DNA from: Modestobacter excelsi
GTDB lineage: Bacteria > Actinomycetota > Actinomycetes > Mycobacteriales > Geodermatophilaceae
DNA length: 42,369 nucleotides
Direction of reading: 5' to 3'
NCBI RefSeq assembly: GCF_005930495.1
Contig: NZ_SJEX01000042.1
Coordinates: 1 to 42,369, forward strand
Part shown: piece after piece, positions 1 to 7,430 of the stretch
Layout of the letters: every line of letters starts with the position of its first letter
Position numbering within the stretch: position 1 is the first letter of the stretch
Notes under the pieces: generated by a model
The model's database searches: none
What the model saw: only the letters and a program-made list of their open reading frames with translations
What the model was told of the DNA's origin: nothing
Made by a program: the position numbers and the translations under genes

Positions 1-24
1 GGGTGAGGGGTGCGGGGGTGCTGG

Positions 25-681
25 TCACGAGTTCTCCTCCAGGGTGCGCGGAGCGGGGGTCACGACGCCGGACAGGCCGACCCAGGCCAGGTCGGTCAGC
101 TGTGCGGCGAGTTGCGGGCGGGGCACGGGGCGGTCGGCGCGCAGCCACCAGTCGGCGGCGGCGCGGACCAGGCCGATGACGCCGTGGCCCCAGGCGGCGG
201 ACGGCGCGGTGTCCTGGCCGGCCCGGGCCAGGGAGTCGGCCACCAGGCGGCCCACCTCGTCGCCGACCAGCGTGGACAGGGTCCGGATCGGGTCGGTGCC
301 GTCGTCGCCGGCCGGCGAGTGGGTGACGACGAACCGGTAGACCTCGGGATCGGCCTCGAGGAAGGCCAGGTAGGTGTCGACGGCGGCCGCGACCATCTGC
401 CGGGGGTCGGAGCTGCTGCCGATCGCCTCGCGCAGCTTGCGGGTGAGCTGGGTGGCGACCCGCTCGCAGACCGCGACGTGGAGCTCGCTGCGGTCGGCGA
501 AGTGCCGGTAGACGACGGTCTTGCTGGTGCCTGCCTCGGCGGCGATCTCCTCCATGCCGACCGCGGCGCCCGCCCGGCCGACCGCGGTCAGCGTGGCGTC
601 GACGAGCTGTTCCCGGCGGGCCCGGCGGTGCTCGTCCCACCGTGAGTCACGTCGGTCGCGCCGCGTCGTCTCCGCCTTCAC
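25..681 (-). CDS. TetR/AcrR family transcriptional regulator
   Basis: One-component repressor of the TetR type, 218 aa from the preferred start. The N-terminal helix-turn-helix is clear (EEIAAEAGTSKTVVYRHFAD, about residues 44-63), followed by an all-helical ligand-binding half with no recognisable ligand signature. The frame is open up to an ATG at 717, but I prefer the GTG at 681: a TACCGT -10 box (694-689) lies exactly 7 nt before it, which fits leaderless transcription, and the extra 12 codons would be encoded by the operator palindrome at 696-714. It is divergent from the surface-protein gene, so autoregulation is likely; control of the neighbour is possible but unproven. Confidence 0.88.
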   Translation of the reverse strand: MKAETTRRDRRDSRWDEHRRARREQLVDATLTAVGRAGAAVGMEEIAAEAGTSKTVVYRHFADRSELHVAVCERVATQLTRKLREAIGSSSDPRQMVAAAVDTYLAFLEADPEVYRFVVTHSPAGDDGTDPIRTLSTLVGDEVGRLVADSLARAGQDTAPSAAWGHGVIGLVRAAADWWLRADRPVPRPQLAAQLTDLAWVGLSGVVTPAPRTLEENS

Positions 682-688
682 GCTACGG

Positions 689-714
689 ACGGTACGCGGT
701 ACTTCCGGTACCGC
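689..714 (-). promoter_or_regulatory. Promoter and candidate operator of the TetR gene
   Basis: An inverted repeat with 7-bp arms and a 5-nt spacer (GCGGTAC at 696-702, GTACCGC at 708-714) lies just upstream of a TACCGT -10 element (694-689, minus strand). The -10 box is 7 nt before the GTG at 681. The position between -35 and -10 fits a self-repressing TetR protein. The sequence is seen; the binding is inferred. Confidence 0.5.
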
Positions 715-717
715 CAA

Positions 718-1030
718 CGGCTCTCACCCTTTCGCAGGAAGCCCTCGGGCCGCGAGAGCAGGGCGTGGGTGGGCACCGCCGGCACCGGGCCCTCGCGGCA
801 TGGTTCGGCGGGGGATGTCGTGGCGGATCGACGCCAACAGGAGCGCGGTGTTGGTTGTCGGTTCTTGATAACAAAAAGGCCGAATCGCCGCATGTAACGA
901 TTCGGTAACGCGACGTAACACGGACTCGTGCCGAAGATGTGGCTCGCCTGTGCACGTGGTGTTGTCACTTCGCGCCCGGACGTCCGGGGCACATGCCACC
1001 CGGCAGTCCGGGTTGATTCGGGGAGACACC
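718..1030 (+). promoter_or_regulatory. Divergent intergenic region with GTAAC direct repeats
   Basis: This 313-nt region has no gene. Its right half holds three GTAAC direct repeats at 894, 905 and 915, spaced 11 and 10 nt (one helical turn), typical of OmpR-type response-regulator sites; MtrA of actinobacteria binds GTAAC-type repeats and controls cell-wall genes, while AfsQ1 and GlnR use related motifs. A CGAATCG/CGATTCG inverted repeat (881-887 and 898-904) overlaps the first repeat. TTGATA at 864 may be a -35 element. The left half (718-850) shows nothing I recognise. Confidence 0.45.
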
Positions 1031-3007
1031 ATGAGCATCAAGAGCCCTGCGCGGCGTTGGAGCGGCCTGCTGGCCGTCGGCACCATCGCTGCGTCCACCG
1101 CCGTGATGAGCATGACCGGGGTCGCTCAGGCCGCCCCGGGTGCCACCACCACGACGGGCGCGGACTGCGCTCCGGTCACCAGCGACCCGGCGGCGGACGC
1201 CCGTGCCGCCGCCGACAAGGCCGCCGCTGCTGCTGCCGCCGCCAAGACCGCCGCCGACAAGGCCGCTGAGGTCGCGACGATCGCCGCCACCGCAGCCAAG
1301 TCGGCCGACGCTGCGGCGAAGGCCGCCGCCACGACCGCCACCAATGCCGCCGCCGTCGCCAAGGCTGCTGCCGATGCGGTCGCCGCTGCCCAGACCGCGC
1401 TCGACGCCGCGAAGGCGGCCGACGTCTACTCCGAGGACCTCGCAGCAGCCCAGCAGTCGCTCGCCGGCGCCATTGAGAATGCCGCGAAGGCGCAAACCGC
1501 CTCAGAGGCTGCTGACGCGGCGGCTGCCGACGCTCAGACCAAGCTCGCGGAGGCGCACGCGGCAGAACTGAGCACCACCGCAGCGGCCCAGGACACCGCC
1601 GCCGAGGCCGCTGAGGCGAAGGCACTGTCCGAGAAGGCCGCCGCCGACGTAGCCCAGCTGGAAGCTGACGGAGCTTCCGCAGACGCCCTTACGACTGCCA
1701 AGACGACAGCCCAGCAGGCGGCTGAGGCCTACGCGCTCGCCCAGAGTGCCGCTGACTCCGCGTACCAGGCTGCTGTCACCGCCGCCACGGTGGCGAGCAA
1801 GGACTACAAGGCGTCCCAGGCTGCCGACGCCATCAAGGCCGAGATGGCCACGGCGCTCACGGATGCCCAGGCCGCCGTCACGGAGGCCCAGTCCGCCCTC
1901 AAGGCGACCGAAGCCGCAGCGGCCACCCCGGAGGGAATCGCCGCCAAGAAGGCCGTTGACGACGCTGCCGCTACCCTCACCGAGAAGAAGGCCGTGCAGG
2001 CGACTGCCGACACGGCGTCCAAGACCGCTGACGCCGACCTCGCCACTAAGCAGGCGGCCGCCACGGCCGCTGACACCGCGGCCGCCACGGCCAAGACGGA
2101 CGCCGACAAGGCTGCTGCCGACGCCAAGACCGCTCAGGACGCCGCCGACAAGGCGGCTGCTGCCGCCGCGGTGTACGACCAGCCGACCTACACCGGTGGC
2201 GACTCGTCCGCCGCCATCGGCGCCATCGCTGCCGGCGACTGCGGCACCGAGGTCCCCGGCGTCGTCGTCGCCGCGCCGGTGAACGTGAAGGCCGTGGTGG
2301 GCACCTCCTCGATCAAGATCAGCTGGCATGCTCCGGCCGACACGACCGGCATCGCCGGCTACGAGGTCTTCGCCCTCCCGGGCGCCGAGCCGCAGAGCGA
2401 CGCCGGCCTGCTCACCTGCGTCGTCGACGCCGACGGGCGCGCCTGCCTGCTGGGCGTCGAGGCCGGCCAGCAGTACACGGTCGGCGTCCACGCCTTCGAC
2501 ACCGAGGGCAACCTGGGTGAGTCCGGCGAGTTCCTGGTCACCGGCGTCGTCCCGGCCCCGACGGTCGCCAAGTCCGTCCCGGCCGGCAACGCCGAGCTGA
2601 AGTCGAAGGACGGGTCGGTCGACAAGGTCACCGCCGGCCAGAAGATGACCTTCGTCGGCAGCGGCTACCTGCCCTTCTCCACCATCACCCTGGTCGTCTA
2701 CTCCGAGCCCCAGGTGGTCGGGACCGTCGTCGCCGACGAGTTCGGCAACTTCACCGTCGACGTGACCATCCCGGCGAACCTGGTCAACGGCGAGCACAGC
2801 CTGGTGGCCACGGGTGTGGACGCCGACGGCAACCCCTACGTCCTGCGCGCCGACTTCACGGTCACCGGTGGGGTCGCCTCCAGCGCCCAGCCGGGCGGCC
2901 TGGCCTACACCGGCGCCTCGATCGCGCTGCCCATGCTCGGTGGCCTCACCGCCGTCGGCGTCGGCGGTGGCCTGCTCGTCGCGGCGCGGCGTCGCAAGAA
3001 CGCCTGA
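1031..3007 (+). CDS. Secreted alanine-rich coiled-coil surface protein with LAxTG sorting signal
   Basis: Predicted cell-wall-anchored protein of 658 aa. The ATG at 1031 follows a GGGGAGA ribosome site by 5 nt; the frame is open from 950, but the signal peptide begins at 1031 (basic start, hydrophobic stretch, likely cleavage after VAQA near residue 34). Residues of about 50-400 are a low-complexity Ala/Lys/Asp/Thr/Glu region that should form a long helix or coiled coil. About residues 418-510 look like a fibronectin type III domain, and about 515-615 an Ig-like fold. LAYTG (624-628), a hydrophobic segment and the tail RRRK form the sorting signal; LAxTG is the class E sortase motif. The sortase gene follows directly, so it is the likely substrate. 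Codons in the Ala-rich part (about 1440-1960) include more A/T-ending triplets than its surroundings. Confidence 0.9.
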   Translation: MSIKSPARRWSGLLAVGTIAASTAVMSMTGVAQAAPGATTTTGADCAPVTSDPAADARAAADKAAAAAAAAKTAADKAAEVATIAATAAKSADAAAKAAATTATNAAAVAKAAADAVAAAQTALDAAKAADVYSEDLAAAQQSLAGAIENAAKAQTASEAADAAAADAQTKLAEAHAAELSTTAAAQDTAAEAAEAKALSEKAAADVAQLEADGASADALTTAKTTAQQAAEAYALAQSAADSAYQAAVTAATVASKDYKASQAADAIKAEMATALTDAQAAVTEAQSALKATEAAAATPEGIAAKKAVDDAAATLTEKKAVQATADTASKTADADLATKQAAATAADTAAATAKTDADKAAADAKTAQDAADKAAAAAAVYDQPTYTGGDSSAAIGAIAAGDCGTEVPGVVVAAPVNVKAVVGTSSIKISWHAPADTTGIAGYEVFALPGAEPQSDAGLLTCVVDADGRACLLGVEAGQQYTVGVHAFDTEGNLGESGEFLVTGVVPAPTVAKSVPAGNAELKSKDGSVDKVTAGQKMTFVGSGYLPFSTITLVVYSEPQVVGTVVADEFGNFTVDVTIPANLVNGEHSLVATGVDADGNPYVLRADFTVTGGVASSAQPGGLAYTGASIALPMLGGLTAVGVGGGLLVAARRRKNA

Positions 3008-3037
3008 TCCACACCGCCGGTAGGCGGTTCACCACCT

Positions 3038-3072
3038 GTCGGGCCCTGCTCCTCTCCGGAGCAGGGCCCGAC
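3038..3072 (+). terminator. Strong hairpin terminator after the surface-protein gene
   Basis: A perfect 15-bp stem (GTCGGGCCCTGCTCC at 3038-3052 with its complement at 3058-3072) closes a 5-nt loop. It starts 30 nt after the stop codon of the surface-protein gene. There is no T-tract, as is usual for actinobacterial hairpin terminators. A separate promoter for the sortase gene (TACGAT at 3151-3156) lies downstream. Confidence 0.8.
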
Positions 3073-3205
3073 TCGCGTCCCGGGCACCACATCCGTCCCC
3101 TGACACCTCGGTGGCCCCGCGGGGTGCCGGGGTGCGCGGCGGCGCTGACCTACGATTCGGAACGGCGCGCAGTCGTTGCGGGCAGCACGGGAACCGGGGG
3201 AGTGC

Positions 3206-4309
3206 ATGGCGGACCCGGACCAGGGCCTCGAGACGGGCCGGACCCAGCGGTGGGACCGGGTCCCCGAGCTCGGCGGACCACCGCTCCCGCAGCGCCCGCC
3301 GGTGCCCCCGCGCCGCGTCGTGGAGCCGGTGGTCGTCGTCCGGGAACCTGAGGCGGAGGCGGACACCGCCCGGCACGCGCCGGCGTCACCGGTATCCGCC
3401 GCGGTCCCGCAGCCGCAGTCCGACGCCCGTTGGCAGACCCACCAGGGCGCTCCCTCCGTCGCTGACATGCACGTCGCCGGTACCCACGACGCCGACTCCG
3501 ACGAGGACGGCGAGTGGGACGACGCGTGGGAGGACGACACCGACTGGGACGACGGCGACTGGGACGACGAGCAGCCCCGGCAGCGCGACCCGCTCTGGCG
3601 GGTGCTGGTCCGCGGCGCCGGCGAGCTGCTGGTGACCGCCGGGCTGGTCGTGCTGCTGTTCGTGGTCTACGAGGTCTACGTCACCGACCTGCTCAACGAC
3701 CGCACGCAGGGCAACCTGGCCGAGCAGATCCACGACCAGTGGGACAAGGCCGCGGCGGCACCGGAGAACCTGGTGGCCCCGGCAGTGGGCAAGCCGCTGG
3801 CCGTCCTGCACATCCCGCGGCTCGGGGAGGACTACTCGCGGGTCGTCCTCGAGGGCGTCAGCGAGGAGCAGCTGGCGGAGGGGCCGGGGCACTACATCGG
3901 CACCGCCCTGCCCGGGCAGCAGGGGAACCTGGCGATCGCCGGGCACCGGGTCGGCAAGGGCTCACCGTTCCTGGACACCGACCAGCTCGTCCCCGGTGAC
4001 CCGATCGTCGTGGAGACGGCGCAGAACTGGTACGTCTACCGGGTCCTCGGGGACGCCGCCACCGGCGACTACACGACCGACGCGAGCGGCATCCCCGGGC
4101 AGCAGATCGTCAAGCCCTCCGACGTCTCGGTGATCGCCCCGACCCCGGACGCCGCCGACGCCGCTCCCAGCGGGGCGTACCTGACACTGACCACCTGCCA
4201 CCCCAAGTACTCGGCGCGGCAGCGGCTGATCGTGCACGCCGTGCTGGACGGCAGCCCGGTCAGCAAGGCCGACTTCCCCGATGGCCCGCCGGCCCTGACC
4301 GAAGGCTAA
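3206..4309 (+). CDS. Class E sortase
   Basis: Membrane-bound transpeptidase that cleaves LAxTG-type signals and joins the protein to cell-wall peptide; 367 aa. The start is the ATG at 3206 after a GGGGGAG site. Residues 1-125 are a proline-rich then very acidic Asp/Trp/Glu cytoplasmic tail, residues of about 141-159 are a single membrane anchor, and the rest is the sortase barrel. Catalytic His247 lies in IAGHRVGKGS, Cys331 in TLTTCHPKYS, and Arg338/Arg340 in ARQRL. The long charged N-terminal tail is typical of actinobacterial E-class enzymes. The gene has its own -10 element (TACGAT) after the upstream terminator and is followed 8 nt later by the 52-aa membrane peptide. Confidence 0.95.
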   Translation: MADPDQGLETGRTQRWDRVPELGGPPLPQRPPVPPRRVVEPVVVVREPEAEADTARHAPASPVSAAVPQPQSDARWQTHQGAPSVADMHVAGTHDADSDEDGEWDDAWEDDTDWDDGDWDDEQPRQRDPLWRVLVRGAGELLVTAGLVVLLFVVYEVYVTDLLNDRTQGNLAEQIHDQWDKAAAAPENLVAPAVGKPLAVLHIPRLGEDYSRVVLEGVSEEQLAEGPGHYIGTALPGQQGNLAIAGHRVGKGSPFLDTDQLVPGDPIVVETAQNWYVYRVLGDAATGDYTTDASGIPGQQIVKPSDVSVIAPTPDAADAAPSGAYLTLTTCHPKYSARQRLIVHAVLDGSPVSKADFPDGPPALTEG

Positions 4310-4317
4310 GGACCACC

Positions 4318-4476
4318 GTGTACGGCTTCATCTGGCGCCACCTGCCCGGCCCGACCGCGGCGAAGGCAGTGATCGCGCTGGTCCTGGTCCTGGCGGTCGT
4401 CGCGCTGCTGCTGTTCGTCGTCTTCCCGTGGGTCGAGCCCCGGTTGCCGTTCAACGACGTAACCGTCGACCACTGA
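4318..4476 (+). CDS. Small single-span membrane protein, sortase-linked
   Basis: A 52-aa protein starting at a GTG, 8 nt after the sortase stop codon, with AAGGACC as ribosome site. It has a short aromatic and basic N-terminus (YGFIWRHLPGP), one hydrophobic span of about 23 residues (VIALVLVLAVVALLLFVVF) and a short tail PWVEPRLPFNDVTVD. Small proteins of this pattern, with FPWVEP...PFNDVTV after the span, are from memory found beside class E sortase genes in many actinobacteria, often in the crgA-sortase-trpG region. Their function is unknown to me. It probably shares a transcript with the sortase and may assist it in the membrane; that role is inference. Confidence 0.8.
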   Translation: MYGFIWRHLPGPTAAKAVIALVLVLAVVALLLFVVFPWVEPRLPFNDVTVDH

Positions 4477-4477
4477 A

Positions 4478-4533
4478 GGACCCCGCTGCCCCCCACGCCT
4501 CGCACGCTCGGCGCGGGCCCCTGCAGCGGGGCC
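4478..4533. terminator. 56-nt structured repeat, copy 1 (terminator-like)
   Basis: Begins two bases after the stop codon of the 52-aa gene and lies between convergent genes. The outer stem pairs CCCCGCTGC (4481-4489) with GCAGCGGGG (4523-4531), with a bulged A. An inner stem CGCC/GGCG closes the 10-nt loop TCGCACGCTC. The same element follows the MarR gene (22854-22909) and, on the minus strand, the MaoC gene (18505-18560). Its position suggests a bidirectional terminator. Confidence 0.75.
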
Positions 4534-4556
4534 GGAGAACGGGCCGAAGGGCGGGG

Positions 4557-6341
4557 TCAGCGGCCGCTGCGGCTGGGGCGTCGTCCCTGACGGGACCCCG
4601 ACCGCGAACCGGGCCGGGGACGACGGGAGTCGCGGCCGCCGCCCTCCCGCGCGCCACGGCCAGCGGGACCGCGGGTGCTGCAGGGCCGGCAGGTGCTGAA
4701 CCACGGGGCGATCGCGGTGCCGCACTCGCTGCACTTGCCGGAGCGACCCAGCGAGATCGCGCCGGGGAGCATCTCGGTGATCGTCTCGGAGCACTCCTCC
4801 TCGACCCAGGCGGCGTCGTCGCTGCTCAGCCCGGCGACCCCTGGGAACTGGCGGAGCAGGGTCTGCGCGTCGCGCGCGGCGGCCGCGGTCTGCTCGAACT
4901 CCTCGACGCTGCCGCCCACCGGGAGGTCGGGGAGGACCAGCTCCGGCGGCACCGGGAGCCCGACGGCGTGCTGCAGCGCGGCCTTGGCCAGCACCAGCCA
5001 ACGGGTGCGCCGCGGCGGGTTGTAGTCGATCGCCAGGTTCACCAGCCGCCAGACGGTGTCCAGGTCACCGGCCGCACCGAGCGGGCCGCGCAGCAGCGGC
5101 AGCAGGGCGTGCACCCGCAGCACGAGGCTGGTCACGTCGTCCGCCGTCATCGCCTGGTCGCGGGTGGCGGCCCGGGCCCACGCCATCCACCGGGTCAGCG
5201 CCTCGGGCAGGTCCACGGCCTCGTGGGCGCCGAGGTCGGCGAGCTCCGGGCGCAGCCGGGGGGCCCGCTTGGGCAGGTCGCTCATCTCGTCACCGCGGGC
5301 CACCGCGGCACCGGCACCGACGAGCGCGGCGACCGGCTTGAGCCCGCTGATGCCGATCAGGATGCCGACCGAGCCGTGCCCGGTGAGCCCGTACCGGCCG
5401 GCGCGCCCGGCGATCTGGGCGGCCTCCCAGGTGCGCAGCGGCCGGAGCTCCTGGCCGTCGAACTTCGTCGTCTCGGCGAAGAGCACCGTGGTCGCCGGCA
5501 CGTTGATCCCGTGGCCGATGACGTCGGTGGTCACCAGCACGTCGAGCTCGCCGGTGGTGAACCGCTCGATGACCTCGCGGCGGGTGGCCGGCGGCAGCGC
5601 GCCGTAGAGGACGCCGACCTTGCCCGGGCGGTGCTGGTCCAGCTCCGCGGCGACGGCGTAGACCGTCTTGCGGGAGAAGGCGACGACCAGCGTCTGCGGT
5701 CGGACGGCCTCCGGCCGGACCGGGCCACGGAGGACGTCGAGCCGGGACAGCCGCTTGTGGTTGACGACCTCGACGTGCTCGGCGTCGGCGACCAGCGGCT
5801 TGAGGACCAGGTAGGCCTCGGCCGCGGAGATCAGGTGCATCTCCCGGTACTCGCCGGTCAGGAGCAGGCGTGCCCAGTGGTGGCCGCGGTCGGCGTCGGT
5901 GACCCAGTGGGCCTCGTCGAGCACCAGCATCTCGCCGCGGTCGGGAGCCTTCTCCACGGTGCAGCAGACGATCGGCGCGTTGGGGTCGATCTCCTCCTCA
6001 CCGGTGGAGAGGCCGACGGTGCCCTCCGGCAGCTGGGCGGAGAGCTTGGCGTAGGCCTCATGGGCGAGCTGCCGCAGCGGGGCGGCGTAGACGCCGGAAC
6101 CCATGGCGGCCAGCGCCTGCAGCGACTCGTAGGTCTTGCCGGAGTTGGTCGGGCCGAGGTGGAAGACGACGTTCTCGGGCCGGGTGGCTCGGGTGGGGAG
6201 CTCGGGGGCGGCGCCGTCGACCCAGATCTGCTGGGCGCGCTTCTCGTCGCGGGCGGCGGTCCGGTCGGCCTCGCGAGTGGCGGCCTCGCGCGAGGCGCTG
6301 CGCTCACGGCGACGGGAGGAGGAGTGCTGCGGGGCGGTCAC
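4557..6341 (-). CDS. SUV3-like DExH-box RNA helicase
   Basis: Superfamily 2 helicase, 594 aa, related to the mitochondrial RNA-degradation helicase SUV3. Seen: Walker A GPTNSGKT (63-70) in the SUV3-typical context HLGPTNSGKTYESL, Walker B VLDEAHWV (near 147), motif VTTDVIGHGINVP and the arginine-finger motif QIAGRAGRYG. The C-terminus has a four-Cys zinc-ribbon-like element (CSECG then STCRPC) and a basic Gly/Arg/Ser tail. I chose the GTG at 6341 because the conserved part starts soon after it; the open frame to 6749 has no family similarity. SUV3-type proteins unwind structured RNA for exonucleases in mitochondria; the bacterial role is less well known. It converges on the 52-aa gene with a 56-nt repeat between them. 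Confidence 0.9.
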   Translation of the reverse strand: MTAPQHSSSRRRERSASREAATREADRTAARDEKRAQQIWVDGAAPELPTRATRPENVVFHLGPTNSGKTYESLQALAAMGSGVYAAPLRQLAHEAYAKLSAQLPEGTVGLSTGEEEIDPNAPIVCCTVEKAPDRGEMLVLDEAHWVTDADRGHHWARLLLTGEYREMHLISAAEAYLVLKPLVADAEHVEVVNHKRLSRLDVLRGPVRPEAVRPQTLVVAFSRKTVYAVAAELDQHRPGKVGVLYGALPPATRREVIERFTTGELDVLVTTDVIGHGINVPATTVLFAETTKFDGQELRPLRTWEAAQIAGRAGRYGLTGHGSVGILIGISGLKPVAALVGAGAAVARGDEMSDLPKRAPRLRPELADLGAHEAVDLPEALTRWMAWARAATRDQAMTADDVTSLVLRVHALLPLLRGPLGAAGDLDTVWRLVNLAIDYNPPRRTRWLVLAKAALQHAVGLPVPPELVLPDLPVGGSVEEFEQTAAAARDAQTLLRQFPGVAGLSSDDAAWVEEECSETITEMLPGAISLGRSGKCSECGTAIAPWFSTCRPCSTRGPAGRGAREGGGRDSRRPRPGSRSGSRQGRRPSRSGR

Positions 6342-6757
6342 AGACAGGGAGTGTCCTTCGGTGAGGGGCAGGCGGTGGGAGGTCGACGCGCGCGTACACG
6401 GACCTTCATGGATGTGGAACACCGCCGTCCCGCACATCATGCCCGATGAAGAGAGTGCAGTGGTCCCTGAGGGATCGTGGGCACATCCTGACCACCATGA
6501 GGCCGTCCGCGGCACCGGATCGGGCGTGACACTTGGCGGGATGTACCGGTGAACTGCACCGATGTACACAGGTTTCGATCGGACAACGCTCCGCAACGTC
6601 GGCTCGGCGGGCGGTGGGTGCGCTGGAGGCGAGTGGTCAGGTGTCCCAGAACCCGGCCGTCCGGGTGACGAGCCCGGCGTTCCGGGCACCATCCCCCAGG
6701 AGCTCGATGTGCGGGCCGGAATCCTTGCGGGCCGGGGCGCTAGCCTCAACGCCGCCG
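6342..6757. other. Intergenic region upstream of helicase and tRNA-Ser
   Basis: A stretch of 416 nt with no supported gene. It should hold the helicase promoter (minus strand) and the tRNA promoter (plus strand). The one clear structure is an imperfect inverted repeat at 6542-6568, with TGTACCGGTG on the left, CACCGATGTACA on the right, a 5-nt loop and a 2-nt bulge. Open frames here (for example on the plus strand from 6562) run into the tRNA and lack any protein signature. Confidence 0.4.
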
Positions 6758-6844
6758 GGAGGGCTCGCCTAGTGGCCGATGGCGGCGGTCTTGAAAACCG
6801 CTATGGGGTGAAACCCATCGTGGGTTCGAATCCCACGCCCTCCG
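6758..6844 (+). tRNA. tRNA-Ser(UGA)
   Basis: An 87-nt class II tRNA. The acceptor stem GGAGGGC (6758-6764) pairs fully with GCCCTCC (6837-6843), discriminator G. The anticodon loop CTTGAAA sits between GCGGT and ACCGC, giving anticodon UGA that reads UCA. A long variable arm (ATGGGGTGAAACCCATC) and the T arm GTGGGTTCGAATCCCAC complete it. CCA is not encoded. Its 3' half is repeated at 13747-13803, so this is the attachment gene of the island that follows. Confidence 0.97.
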
Positions 6845-6847
6845 CTC
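6791..6847 (+). repeat. attL-type direct repeat (3' half of tRNA-Ser)
   Basis: This 57-nt segment, from the anticodon loop to three bases past the tRNA end, recurs in the same direction at 13747-13803. The last 35 nt (6813-6847) are identical in both copies; the upstream part differs at a few positions. Tyrosine recombinases commonly use the anticodon-to-T-arm region of tRNAs as the att core. Confidence 0.85.
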
Positions 6848-6898
6848 CGAGCAGCGGTTTGCGTTGGTGCGACGGGGCGCTGGGCTCCTTGACGGAGC

Positions 6899-7150
6899 TC
6901 AGCGCCCGCGTCGTGCCCGCGGCGTGCCCGTACGGTTCACGCTCGTGCCCGCCGCGAGGCGACCCAGCCGTGCCGCGACCTCGGCGTCTCGTCGCTCTGC
7001 TGCGTGCTGGTGGATCATCGCTGCCCGCGATGAGGAGTGGCCGGCCCGCCGCATCTCCTCGGCGAGCGTGGCTCCGCTCCGGGCCGCCAGCGTCAGGCCG
7101 GCATGGCGGAGGTCGTGCAGGTGGACGAGCGGGCCTGCTCCCCGCCGCCG
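6899..7150 (-). pseudogene. Tyrosine recombinase/integrase remnant, C-terminal part
   Basis: The minus strand encodes the C-terminal catalytic region of a phage-type integrase. LHDLRHAGLTLAARSG carries the HxLRH motif, and AEEMRRAGHSSSRAAM carries the second His. The catalytic Tyr, expected in a pattern like AMIYQHA, is replaced by His (AMIHQHA, CAC for TAC), so the product could not cut DNA. The N-terminal two thirds, including the first catalytic Arg, are missing. Upstream sequence (7150-7264) is open but carries no integrase similarity. Its position against the tRNA att site shows it came with the island. Confidence 0.85.
6913..6951 (+). repeat. GTGCCCG heptamer cluster, left end (candidate arm-type sites)
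   Basis: Three direct GTGCCCG copies start at 6913, 6924 and 6945 (spacing 11 and 21 nt, whole helical turns). The first two lie in a 26-nt block (6910-6935) that recurs at the right end (13618-13643) with only 3 mismatches. Short phased repeats near the att core are typical of integrase arm-binding sites. They overlap the 3' end of the integrase remnant. Confidence 0.5.
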
Positions 7151-7394
7151 ATGATCACGACCGTGGGCGCCGCCGGAGGGTGCTACGCGTCCCTTCGGGA
7201 TGGGCCTCCGGCCCACCCTTCCCCCGTCACCCACGACCCGCGAGAGGTCAGCTGCGGGAAGCAAGCGAGGATCTGGGAACGGTGCGTGGGGTCAGCGCCA
7301 GGTCCGTGACACCGCCCTGAGGGCGGCTTCGGGGACACCCCTGACAGCACGGACTGGCGCACCGCCGGCGCTCCCCGGCGCAGGGCGGGCCTCC

Positions 7395-7400
7395 TACAAT
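7395..7400 (+). promoter_or_regulatory. -10 promoter element of the DUF3237 gene
   Basis: TACAAT, one base from the consensus, lies 31 nt before the ATG at 7431; a GGCGGAG ribosome site follows at about 7422. No convincing -35 element is seen. Confidence 0.5.
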
Positions 7401-7430
7401 CGACACCTCGAACGCACCCAAGGCGGAGTC

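Noticed and set aside
1502-2797. 431-codon minus-strand frame opposite the surface protein
   Set aside because: Gly/Val/Asp-rich mirror of the Ala-rich repeat; no start signal and no domain.
4428-6449. 673-codon open frame on the plus strand opposite the helicase
   Set aside because: Codon-periodic shadow of the helicase gene; Gly/Arg/Pro-rich composition, no domain. The minus strand has all SUV3 motifs.
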